Source of the DNA: JAFGSZ01 sp964492185
GTDB taxonomy: Bacteria > Bacteroidota > Bacteroidia > Bacteroidales > UBA10428
Reading direction: 5' to 3'
DNA length: 58,939 bases
NCBI GenBank assembly: GCA_964492185.1
Contig: CAZBJH010000004.1
Span: 1 to 58,939, forward strand
The position numbers and the translations under genes were made by a program. Each line of letters begins with the position of its first letter. Positions within the stretch are counted from its first letter, which is position 1. This document shows, in pieces, positions 36,166 to 44,638 of the stretch. The notes beneath the pieces were generated by a model, which was not told the DNA's origin, ran no database searches, and saw only the letters and a program-made list of their open reading frames with translations.

Positions 36166-36630
36166 TTACCCAAGCTCCAGGTTGTCAATAATTTCATCTG
36201 ATAGTTGCTTCTCATAACCACGCTGGGCAGCAAAATGCAGCAGCTTCATTTTTATTCTGTAAAGGTCTTTCTCTTTGGTTGAAATATGCCTGAATTTACT
36301 GAGAAGCATATCCGATATCATTCCTTTGTATTCTTCTTCGTTAATATGTTTAAAAGCATTTTCAACATTTTCCGGATCAATTTGCTTCCCTTTTAAATGA
36401 TATCTTATTTTAATCCTGCCCCATTTATTCACCCGTATCTTTTCACGTACAAACAATTCTGCATACCTTCCGTTATCTACAAAACCATTTTTTTTAAGGT
36501 TATCAAGGATCTCATTAATGGCAAATTCCTCCATTCCCCAGCTTTTCAGCTTTAATATTACATCATATGAGCATTTTTCCTGCCGGCTGCAAATCTTCAT
36601 GATCCTGCTTAATGCTTTATTCTTTTCCAT
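36166..36630 (-). CDS. recX: RecX-family regulator of RecA
   Basis: 154 aa, all-helical, charged. RecX triplicated three-helix repeats are seen: ALSRIMKICSRQEKCSYDVILKLKSWGM, FAINEILDNLKKNGFVDNGRYAELFVREKIRVNKWG and the later LYRIKMKLLHFAAQRGYEKQLSDEIIDNL. The YAELFVREKI-RVNKWGR-KIR segment is the family's most conserved part. Binds and modulates RecA filaments. Upstream of it the cluster continues with prmC, now separated by a repeat. Confidence 0.88.
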   Translation of the reverse strand: MEKNKALSRIMKICSRQEKCSYDVILKLKSWGMEEFAINEILDNLKKNGFVDNGRYAELFVREKIRVNKWGRIKIRYHLKGKQIDPENVENAFKHINEEEYKGMISDMLLSKFRHISTKEKDLYRIKMKLLHFAAQRGYEKQLSDEIIDNLELG

Positions 36631-36667
36631 AAATTAAAATTACATAATAATTCCAACCATACGAACC

Positions 36668-36911
36668 AGTGCCTGTCCATAATGTCCGATATCTGCATTG
36701 CTGCTCAATCGAACGAAGTGAGCTCTTGAACTCACTTTTAAATGAGTTCAAGAACTCACTTAAAAGTAAGCTCTTGAACACTTTTAAAAATAATTAACGT
36801 TGTGAAAACTTTTTAAATCCTCAAATACTTTAGTATACCGCGGTTTAAAATGTTCACGCGCCTTGATCCCGAACATTCTGAACAAACACTACGAGTTTAT
36901 CAACAGACTCT
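36668..36911 (+). repeat. Type A element with rearranged (inverted) interior
   Basis: Ends are canonical (AGTGCCTGTCCATAATGTCC ... GAGTTTATCAACAGACTCT). Inside, the block reading CGAACGAAGTGAGCTCTTGAAC ... AACGTTGTGAAAA (about 36713-36808) is inverted and placed before the TTTAAATCCTC ... ACCGCGGTTTAAAATG block, compared with the copies at 13576 and 30391. No 5-bp target duplication is visible (GAACC / ACCTA). Confidence 0.85.
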
Positions 36912-36953
36912 ACCTACCATCCATGCATGCATCCTGCCTAACGCAACGAGCTC

Positions 36954-37829
36954 TCAACTGCCCGATTTCCATGCCCCTTTCACAAACCTGTCTTTACCAT
37001 GAATATCCCTGATCACCCTAACCTGCATATAACCCTCATCCTGAAAAATATCCTTTACTTCCTTCCCGAAAGATTCATTTATCTCAACATACACCACACC
37101 CGGTTTCTTAAGTATCTGTTTTCCTATATATGCAATTTTTCCGTACCATAATAAAGGGTTATTATCAGGAACAAATAATGCTTCTTCCGGCTCATAGTTC
37201 AGCACATTAGGCTGCATATCAGCCTTTTCCTTTTCTCTTACATATGGGGGATTGCTTATCAGTATATCATATCTTTGCGAAAAATGCTCTTCGCGGGCCG
37301 ACAAAAAATCAAGAAGTGAAAAACTGATTCCCACATTGTTAAGTTTTGCATTCCCTGATGCAACTTCAAGGGCATTTTCTGAAATATCACATGCATCAAT
37401 AACAGCTCCGGGAAGATTTCTTGCCAGACAAACAGCAATGCAGCCACTTCCCGTGCCAACATCCAGTATGCAGGGACCGGTACCTGCACAATCCTTCACT
37501 ACCCTGTCAACCAGCTCTTCGGTCTCCTGCCGGGGAATCATCACATGATCATTAACCCGGAAAGTAAGGCCGTAAAACTCAGTTTCTCCAAGTATATACT
37601 GTATCGGCCTGTGCCTTTTCAATCGTTCGGTAAATACATATATTTTTGCCATATTGTCCCTGGTAACAGGTTTTCCCTTATTTATATGAAGGTCAATCCT
37701 GGTATATCCGGCAAGATGTCCCAGGATCAGGTAAACAAATTGGTCAATTTCTTTATCAGGATAAATGTTTTTCAACGAATATTTAATATATTCCACCGCT
37801 GATTGTATTGTATGGTCAACTTCTTTCAT
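36954..37829 (-). CDS. prmC: Peptide chain release factor N5-glutamine methyltransferase
   Basis: 291 aa from the ATG at 37829; the open frame runs further to 37934 but that part is not family-like. SAM-binding motif ILDVGTGSGCIAVCLARNLP and the diagnostic NPPY (ISNPPYVREKEK). Methylates the GGQ glutamine of RF1/RF2, so its position near prfB is functionally apt. Divergent from ribD with a 26-nt gap. Confidence 0.93.
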   Translation of the reverse strand: MKEVDHTIQSAVEYIKYSLKNIYPDKEIDQFVYLILGHLAGYTRIDLHINKGKPVTRDNMAKIYVFTERLKRHRPIQYILGETEFYGLTFRVNDHVMIPRQETEELVDRVVKDCAGTGPCILDVGTGSGCIAVCLARNLPGAVIDACDISENALEVASGNAKLNNVGISFSLLDFLSAREEHFSQRYDILISNPPYVREKEKADMQPNVLNYEPEEALFVPDNNPLLWYGKIAYIGKQILKKPGVVYVEINESFGKEVKDIFQDEGYMQVRVIRDIHGKDRFVKGAWKSGS

Positions 37830-37855
37830 ATTCAAATTTAACAAACAATTCAAGA

Positions 37856-38908
37856 GTGAGAAATACGGCAGATGATGAAAAATATATAAGTAGGTGCATT
37901 GAGCTTGCAAAAATGGGGCTGGGAAGTACTTCACCCAACCCCATGGTTGGGTCGGTTATAGTACATAATAAAAGGATCATTGGTGAAGGATATCATTACA
38001 GGGCGGGCGGTCCCCATGCCGAAGCAATTGCCATACGATCAGTTAAGGACAAGTCTGTCCTTAATAACTCAACTCTTTATGTCAATCTCGAACCTTGTGC
38101 ACACACGGGAAGAACACCACCATGCAGTGATCTGATCATTCAACATGCAATTCCCCGTATAGTGATAGGGACCATCGATCCCAATTCGCTTGTATCCGGA
38201 AAAGGTATCAAACGGTTAAAAGCTGCCGGAAGAACGGTGAAAACCGGCATCCTGGAAAAAGAATGCCGCCTTTTAAACAAAAGATTTTTCACTTTCCACG
38301 AAAAAAAGCGCCCTTATATAATTCTGAAATGGGCCCAAACGGCTGACGGTTTTATAGACGTAATCAGGGATAAAAACAGCCCCATTGGTATAAACTGGAT
38401 ATCCAACGAAATATCGCGCATGCTTGTTCATAAATGGCGTTCGGAAGAAGATGCCATTATGGTGGGTACAAACACTGCAGAGATCGACAATCCTATGTTA
38501 TCAACCCGCGAGTGGTATGGAAAATCACCCTTGCGTGTCGTGCTTGACAAAAATCTTAGGTTGCCCGGGCACAGCAGGCTTTACGACAAATCATTACCAA
38601 CCATTGTTTTTACGGAAAAAGATGCTGCACCTGAAAAGAATTTGCTTTACCGGAAGATCTCCTTTGGTGAAAACTTTTTCTCTGAAATGCTTACTTCACT
38701 TTGTGATATTGAAAAACAATCCCTGATAATCGAAGGAGGCAGGCAACTAATTAACAGTTTTATAAATCGTGATCTATGGGATGAAGCCAGAATTTTCGAG
38801 GGGACAAAGACTTTCAATCAGGGTATCATGGCCCCTGTTATTCCCGGTAAAGCAGATGAAATACAATATATAGGAGAAGACAGATTGATAATTTGCCATA
38901 ATAGCTGA
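37856..38908 (+). CDS. ribD: Riboflavin biosynthesis deaminase/reductase
   Basis: 350 aa from the GTG at 37856; a TTG at 37808 would overlap prmC and adds unlikely residues. N-terminal cytidine-deaminase fold with zinc site H54-A-E56 (GPHAEAIAI) and C81...C90 (EPCAHTGRTPPC). C-terminal reductase domain (YIILKWAQTADGFI; DAIMVGTNTAEIDNP; SLIIEGGRQLINSFI). Performs two successive steps on the GTP-derived pyrimidine in riboflavin synthesis. recX-prmC-ribD is a familiar Bacteroidota neighbourhood. Confidence 0.93.
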   Translation: MRNTADDEKYISRCIELAKMGLGSTSPNPMVGSVIVHNKRIIGEGYHYRAGGPHAEAIAIRSVKDKSVLNNSTLYVNLEPCAHTGRTPPCSDLIIQHAIPRIVIGTIDPNSLVSGKGIKRLKAAGRTVKTGILEKECRLLNKRFFTFHEKKRPYIILKWAQTADGFIDVIRDKNSPIGINWISNEISRMLVHKWRSEEDAIMVGTNTAEIDNPMLSTREWYGKSPLRVVLDKNLRLPGHSRLYDKSLPTIVFTEKDAAPEKNLLYRKISFGENFFSEMLTSLCDIEKQSLIIEGGRQLINSFINRDLWDEARIFEGTKTFNQGIMAPVIPGKADEIQYIGEDRLIICHNS

Positions 38909-38958
38909 ACATTCTGGTATTTGGCTATCGGTTTTCAGACTATTTTTTCATTTTTTTG

Positions 38959-38966
38959 TATATTTG
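38959..38966 (+). promoter_or_regulatory. Candidate -7 element for the caspase/SpoIIE operon
   Basis: TATATTTG is a perfect match to the Bacteroidota TAnnTTTG -7 consensus, 64 nt before the ATG at 39030. No convincing -33 TTTG is at the expected distance (TTTTC at 38932-38936 is the nearest). Confidence 0.4.
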
Positions 38967-39029
38967 GTTGTAACCATCCGGCGCAATAATTAGTATAAGT
39001 GTTTGCTTTGAATACTAAACCACTTAACT

Positions 39030-41372
39030 ATGAAAAACCTGGCCTTAATTACTTTTACCATCTATCTTTTTTCTATCATGCCTGCATCCGGGCAAAAGCC
39101 CCGGCATTACTATAAAGCAGGTGAGGAATTTATGGAAACCGGTCGTGTACAAGACGCGATTGACCAGTTTACAAAAGCCATTGAACTCGATCCCAATTAT
39201 GTTGATGCATATGTTGAGCGTGCACTGGCCCATGAAGAAAGTAATGATCTTGAAAAAGCAAAAGAGGACCTTGAACGTGCACTTGTTTTTGATAATGAAG
39301 AAGAAGAAATCCATTACCTGGCAGCACGCGTTGCATATAAAATGAAAAATTATGATGCTTCAGGCCAACACCTGGATAAAGCATTGAAAACCGACCCCAA
39401 ATTACTCGAGGCACTTCAACTTCAGTCTAAGGTTTTACTTAAGCTGAATAACCCTGATAATGCATTGATAGCAGCAAAAAAATCTGTTATTGTTAAAAAT
39501 AATGCAGAAAGCAACTACTGTCTGGGCATGGTAAACGAAGCACTGAAAAACTATAAAGAAGCAGGGAGAAATTACGAAAAAGCCATATCAAAAGACAAAG
39601 AATACCTGCCTGCATGCCTGGCTCTTGCTTCGCTGCATCTTAAACTTGGTAAAACAGAAGATGCACTTGACCAGTGCAATAAAGTGATTACTCTGAAACC
39701 AAAAAACACTGAAGCCCGATTGATAAGAAGCAGGATCTATGCAAAACAGCTTGAATATCCGAAAGCAATTGACGATATCTCGAAAAATATCCTTGTTGAT
39801 GCTGATAATCCTGCCTGGTACCTGGCCCGCGGATCTTATTACCAGGAATTCACACAGCATATGAGTGCCGTTAATGATTTTACAAAAGTAATACTTCTGG
39901 ATGAATCGAATGCTGAAGCCTATTACAAAAGGGCACATTCATACGAACAGACAGGTAATTTTGAAGCAGCTATCAAAGATTATAAAAAGATCAATGAATT
40001 ATCCGAATACGACCCGCTGGCAAAAAAAATGCAGGATAAAGCTGAAGAAAGGCTCTTCAGGCTTAATAAAGAAAGAAATGAGCCGGAAGTTGTATTTATT
40101 GATCCGGTAATAAAAAATCCGGGTATCATTGAATTTCCTAAAGGAAAAGAATTTATACAGATTAATGGCGTTATACAGGATGAAAGTGCTGTCAAGCGCC
40201 TGCAGATCAACAATAAGGATATACCATTTATCCGCTCGGGAAATAATTATAAATTTACGGCAAACATTGAACCCGGCAGTTCAAAAGTCATTACAGTCAC
40301 TGCTGTTGACGTGTATGATAACCTGTATAATGCAAGCTATTCAATCAAGCGTACGGAAATTGATCCTCCTGCAATTACATTACTGGCTCCCTATGCTTCA
40401 GATAATAATGAGATCTATCTTGATAATCCCGGACAATCAATCTTTATTGAAGGAAAAATCAACGATGACAGCCGCATTAAATCCATCCTGATTGATGGTG
40501 TTGCAGCAAGCTATGCAATCAATGAGAATAACCCCGGGTTCACTGCCAATGTGAACATCGCCAACAAAAATGCCATAACAGTTAAAGTCGTTGATGAATA
40601 CGGTAATGAAACCGTTCTGGAATATACAATTAATCGCGACGGAGTGTCACTGGCAGAAAACAATCCTATGGGAAAAACATGGATAGTGTTTGTTGAAAAT
40701 TCAAATTACCGTTCATTTGCCAGTCTTGAAGGACCCCAAAAAGATGTTACCTTAATGCGGTCAGCGCTTGCACGATACAAGATTAACAAGGTGATCCATA
40801 AAAAAGATCTTACCAAACAGGAGATGGAGAAATTTTTTGCCATCGATTTGCGTAACCTGGTAAAAAGCAATAATGTGAATACGCTCCTTGTATGGTATGC
40901 CGGACACGGCAAATTTATCAATGAAACCGGATACTGGATTCCTATTGATGCAAAGCGAGATGATGAATTCACCTATTTTAACATCAACAGCCTCAGGGCT
41001 TCATTACAATCCTACGTAAATCTTACACACACACTGGTTGTAACTGATGCCTGTGAATCGGGGCCGACCTTTTATCAGGCTATGCGTGGAAAACCAACAA
41101 TTATGAGTTGCGATGACTGGAAAGCCACAAAATTCAAGTCCTCCCAGGTATTCTCATCAGCTGGTTACGAACTTGCCGTGGACAATTCACAGTTTACCCG
41201 TACCTTCGCCAACACTCTGGTAAATAATCCCAACTCCTGCATACCTATTGAAGCGATAGTTGAAAAAGTAAGTCTGGCAGTACAGAGAAACAACCAGCAA
41301 AAACCGGTATTTGGAAAAATTACCGGTTTGGAGGATGAAAACGGGACTTTTTTCTTCGTGGCAAAAGAATAA
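39030..41372 (+). CDS. Secreted TPR protein with C-terminal caspase-like peptidase domain
   Basis: 780 aa. Signal peptide at 1-21 (TFTIYLFSIMPASG). Residues ~25-330 are about nine TPR units, each with the A-x-x-x-Y/F-x-KA pattern (QDAIDQFTKAIELDPNYVDA; EAGRNYEKAISKD). Two Ig-like beta domains follow (~345-510; FIQINGVIQDESAVKRLQIN; IFIEGKINDDSRIKSILIDG). The C14 caspase-fold domain starts at TWIVFVENSNYRSF; the catalytic dyad is complete, H626 in YAGHG and C675 in VTDACESG. It is predicted exported or periplasmic. The next gene begins 9 nt later, so both are one operon. Role unknown; signalling or regulated proteolysis is plausible. Confidence 0.9.
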   Translation: MKNLALITFTIYLFSIMPASGQKPRHYYKAGEEFMETGRVQDAIDQFTKAIELDPNYVDAYVERALAHEESNDLEKAKEDLERALVFDNEEEEIHYLAARVAYKMKNYDASGQHLDKALKTDPKLLEALQLQSKVLLKLNNPDNALIAAKKSVIVKNNAESNYCLGMVNEALKNYKEAGRNYEKAISKDKEYLPACLALASLHLKLGKTEDALDQCNKVITLKPKNTEARLIRSRIYAKQLEYPKAIDDISKNILVDADNPAWYLARGSYYQEFTQHMSAVNDFTKVILLDESNAEAYYKRAHSYEQTGNFEAAIKDYKKINELSEYDPLAKKMQDKAEERLFRLNKERNEPEVVFIDPVIKNPGIIEFPKGKEFIQINGVIQDESAVKRLQINNKDIPFIRSGNNYKFTANIEPGSSKVITVTAVDVYDNLYNASYSIKRTEIDPPAITLLAPYASDNNEIYLDNPGQSIFIEGKINDDSRIKSILIDGVAASYAINENNPGFTANVNIANKNAITVKVVDEYGNETVLEYTINRDGVSLAENNPMGKTWIVFVENSNYRSFASLEGPQKDVTLMRSALARYKINKVIHKKDLTKQEMEKFFAIDLRNLVKSNNVNTLLVWYAGHGKFINETGYWIPIDAKRDDEFTYFNINSLRASLQSYVNLTHTLVVTDACESGPTFYQAMRGKPTIMSCDDWKATKFKSSQVFSSAGYELAVDNSQFTRTFANTLVNNPNSCIPIEAIVEKVSLAVQRNNQQKPVFGKITGLEDENGTFFFVAKE

Positions 41373-41381
41373 TAAACTCAC

Positions 41382-44300
41382 ATGACATATTCCTTTTCAG
41401 GAATCAGCGATAACAATGCACGTTTAAAATGGCTTGCATTGTTACCGCTTATATTGGTTTTAACAATATCACAGGCCCTTTCGCAGGTGTATTATTTCGA
41501 TAATTACAGTACACAGGACGGACTTGGGCAATCGACCGTTTATTCCATTGTGCAGGACAGCAGCGGATATGTATGGCTGGGCACGCTTGACGGCGTATCA
41601 CGGTTCAATGGCAAAGATTTTGAAAACTATACTGCTGCCAACGGACTTGCCCCCGGTGGTGTTAAGACAATTCTTATTGACAAAAAATACCGGTTCTGGT
41701 TCGGGCATCATAATGGCGGCCTTACGAGATATGACGGACAACAATTTACACAAGTAAGTGATTCAATTTTACCCAATGATAAAGATATTACCACGCTTAT
41801 TGAAGATGCCAAAGGGAAATTATGGATAGGAACATACGGTAACGGGGCTTTTGTTATTCAAAATCCGGGGTCCGAACCTGAAAATTTTGATATTATTAAT
41901 TATAAGGGAGGAAGGCTGAGTGATATCGTTTTTGGAGGCACGATAGCCCTTAGTAACGATCTTTTTTTAATTACCGATGTTGGAATAAAACGTTACCGTG
42001 AAGAGTTGAGAACATTCATTAATTTCCAGCCCGAAGGACATCCCACCTATTTTTTTAAAACCACCATGTTTGAAGACAGCAAGGGAAATGTTTGGTATGG
42101 CACCCGGAACGGAGGACTTATAAAACAACACAGGACAGGCGAAGAATTTAATATTTACGATACCCGTGACGGACTGGAAACCAATTTTATATGGACAATA
42201 TTTGAAGACAGCAGGGGAAGCATCTGGACGAGCAACCTTGACGACAGGAATATTAACGGTGGATTGACCAGGATTACAAATTCACACTTTCAGCGATACA
42301 ATAAAAATAACGGGCTTACTGATAATAAGATACATTGCCTTTATGAGGATTACGAGGGGAACATTCTTATCGGTACTCGCAATAACGGACTTTGTATTTT
42401 TAAAGGTGACCATTTAATAACTTACCGCGAAGGTGAGGAAAGTTTGCTGGACAATAACATCTCATGTGTGTTTGAAGACCCCTACGGCAGGATATGGGCA
42501 GGAGGAGATGAAGGAATTAACATAATAAGCCGCCCCCTTGAAAAAGATCAGAAGATCGAATATGTATATGACCGTAACAGTATCCTTCGCAACCCGGTTA
42601 AATTCATTGATTCAGATCAAAACGGTAACATCTGGATCGGAACAGAAGGAGGTGGGATATACACTGTTCCTGCAGGTAAAAGACAGATGGAATTCGACCC
42701 TGTGTTAAATTATTATGTCTTCCCCGGCGATCAGGACAGGATCATCACAATGCTACTTACCGACAAAAACAATATCCTGTGGATAGGTACTTCTGAAGGA
42801 TTGGTTGAATACCACCCGGGTAATGAGATGAAAATACGACGAAGGCAGGAAGACGGATTATCTGGCAACAACATCTCGGCCATCTATTCCGATCCCCGTT
42901 CAAACTTATGGATCGGATCTATCAACAGTGGGGTAAGTTTTTACAATGCTCAAACCGGTAAGTTCAGCCCGGTTGTTAATATTCCCGCTATCACACCTAC
43001 CTGTTTTATAATGGATAACCTCGGTAAGCTATGGATAGGTACTGAAAGCAGTGGCCTTTTGATTTTTGACGGTGATACCGTGATCCGCAGTATCAGGACT
43101 GATGACGGTATCCTCTCCAACCTCATCAAATTGCTTGCTATTGATAATGATAATAACATATATATTGGCACCAATAAAGGACTGAATAAATACGACCCCG
43201 AAAAAAACAGGTTTTACGGATATTCAAAAAAAGATGGTTTTACAGGCATTGAAACCAACTACCTCGCCTCATGTAATGATAGCAAAGGGAAATTATGGTT
43301 TGGCACAGTAGAAGGACTTACGTGCTATGATCCTGAACGCGACAATAATATCGAGGCCCCACCAAAAACATACATACATGATTTTATTGTGGGCAGACAA
43401 AAAATGCCTTTGAAAAACGGAATTAAACTGAATAGCTCACAAAATTCAATCAGTTTTAACTACCAGTGTGTTAGTCTTGCGGATCCTGACGCTGTTCAAT
43501 ATCTGTACATGCTTGAGGGTAACGACACAGAATGGCTTGGGCCTACATCAAGGACCACAGTTAAATATGACCGTCTGCCCCCGGGCAGCTATACATTTAA
43601 ACTGCTTGCAAAAAATAATACTAACATCTGGAATGAAAAACCGGTAACATTCAGCTTTTTTATCGACAAACCATTTTATTTGAAATGGTATTCCATTATT
43701 TCTTCTGTCGGTATCATTGTGCTTATGATCATCATGTTTATAAAAATACGTGAAAGCCAGCTTATCAGGGAAAAACGTTTCCTTGAGGATAAAGTCAGGG
43801 AACGCACCCTTGCCCTTTCGAATGCAAATGAAGAGCTGGAGAAGAGAAACAGGGAATTTACAGCCAGCATTCGTTATGCCAAGCGGATACAATTCGCCAT
43901 CCTACCTCCGGAGATACCTTTTGAAAACTGTTTTGTTTTCTTTCGGCCCAAGGATATTGTCAGTGGTGATTTCTACTGGAGTACCCGTCACAAGGGAAAA
44001 GAATTCATAGCAGCAGTAGATTGCACTGGGCATGGCGTACCGGGAGCATTTATGTCATTCATCGGATACAACTCGCTAAATAAAATTGTTAAAGAACACA
44101 ATATCACAAAACCTTCTGACATCCTTATTGATCTGAATATTGACGTGGCTACGGCCCTTCACCAGAAAGGAAAAGATATTGTAAATGACGGTATGGATAT
44201 CGGACTTGTCAGCTATGATATGAGCACTAAAATACTTGAGTATGCAGGTGCCTTTAACCCCATGTTACTGATCCAAAATGGTAAAGCAATGGAAACCAGG

Positions 44301-44591
44301 GCTAATCGTTTCTCTATCGGACGTTCAACGGGAAGAGAGAGGGAATTTACCAATCACTCATTTCATGTGGAAAAAGGCGATATGATGTACTTGTTTACCG
44401 ATGGATTTGCCGACCAGTTTGGAGGTGAAAAGGGTAAAAAATTCAAAACAAAAAACCTGAAGGACCTGCTTTACAGTATACATCACAAAAGCAACAATGA
44501 GCAGATTGAATATCTTGAAAATGCCTTCAACCAGTGGAAAGGCGATAATGATCAGATTGACGATGTACTTATCATAGGTCGTAGGTTCTAG
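41382..44591 (+). CDS. Propeller sensor fused to SpoIIE/PP2C-type phosphatase
   Basis: 1069 aa. A signal segment (LLPLILVLTISQALSQ) is followed by two periplasmic beta-propellers built of ~14 Reg_prop repeats (DSSGYVWLGTLDGVSRFNG and similar, each with WxGT) up to ~residue 660, then a Y_Y_Y domain (SQNSISFNYQCVSL ... PPGSYTFKLLAKN), one TM helix near 775-795, a coiled coil (ERTLALSNANEELEKRN) and a cytoplasmic PP2C domain. Metal-binding aspartates are D880 (AAVDCTGHG), D1007 (LFTDGFAD) and D1060/D1061 (DQIDDVLI). The front end is that of the hybrid two-component systems, but the output is a Ser/Thr phosphatase instead of a histidine kinase. Confidence 0.92.
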   Translation: MTYSFSGISDNNARLKWLALLPLILVLTISQALSQVYYFDNYSTQDGLGQSTVYSIVQDSSGYVWLGTLDGVSRFNGKDFENYTAANGLAPGGVKTILIDKKYRFWFGHHNGGLTRYDGQQFTQVSDSILPNDKDITTLIEDAKGKLWIGTYGNGAFVIQNPGSEPENFDIINYKGGRLSDIVFGGTIALSNDLFLITDVGIKRYREELRTFINFQPEGHPTYFFKTTMFEDSKGNVWYGTRNGGLIKQHRTGEEFNIYDTRDGLETNFIWTIFEDSRGSIWTSNLDDRNINGGLTRITNSHFQRYNKNNGLTDNKIHCLYEDYEGNILIGTRNNGLCIFKGDHLITYREGEESLLDNNISCVFEDPYGRIWAGGDEGINIISRPLEKDQKIEYVYDRNSILRNPVKFIDSDQNGNIWIGTEGGGIYTVPAGKRQMEFDPVLNYYVFPGDQDRIITMLLTDKNNILWIGTSEGLVEYHPGNEMKIRRRQEDGLSGNNISAIYSDPRSNLWIGSINSGVSFYNAQTGKFSPVVNIPAITPTCFIMDNLGKLWIGTESSGLLIFDGDTVIRSIRTDDGILSNLIKLLAIDNDNNIYIGTNKGLNKYDPEKNRFYGYSKKDGFTGIETNYLASCNDSKGKLWFGTVEGLTCYDPERDNNIEAPPKTYIHDFIVGRQKMPLKNGIKLNSSQNSISFNYQCVSLADPDAVQYLYMLEGNDTEWLGPTSRTTVKYDRLPPGSYTFKLLAKNNTNIWNEKPVTFSFFIDKPFYLKWYSIISSVGIIVLMIIMFIKIRESQLIREKRFLEDKVRERTLALSNANEELEKRNREFTASIRYAKRIQFAILPPEIPFENCFVFFRPKDIVSGDFYWSTRHKGKEFIAAVDCTGHGVPGAFMSFIGYNSLNKIVKEHNITKPSDILIDLNIDVATALHQKGKDIVNDGMDIGLVSYDMSTKILEYAGAFNPMLLIQNGKAMETRANRFSIGRSTGREREFTNHSFHVEKGDMMYLFTDGFADQFGGEKGKKFKTKNLKDLLYSIHHKSNNEQIEYLENAFNQWKGDNDQIDDVLIIGRRF

Positions 44592-44638
44592 TATATCAGC
44601 ATTCCAACCCCATTTTACTAACAATCCCTCTCTTACAC

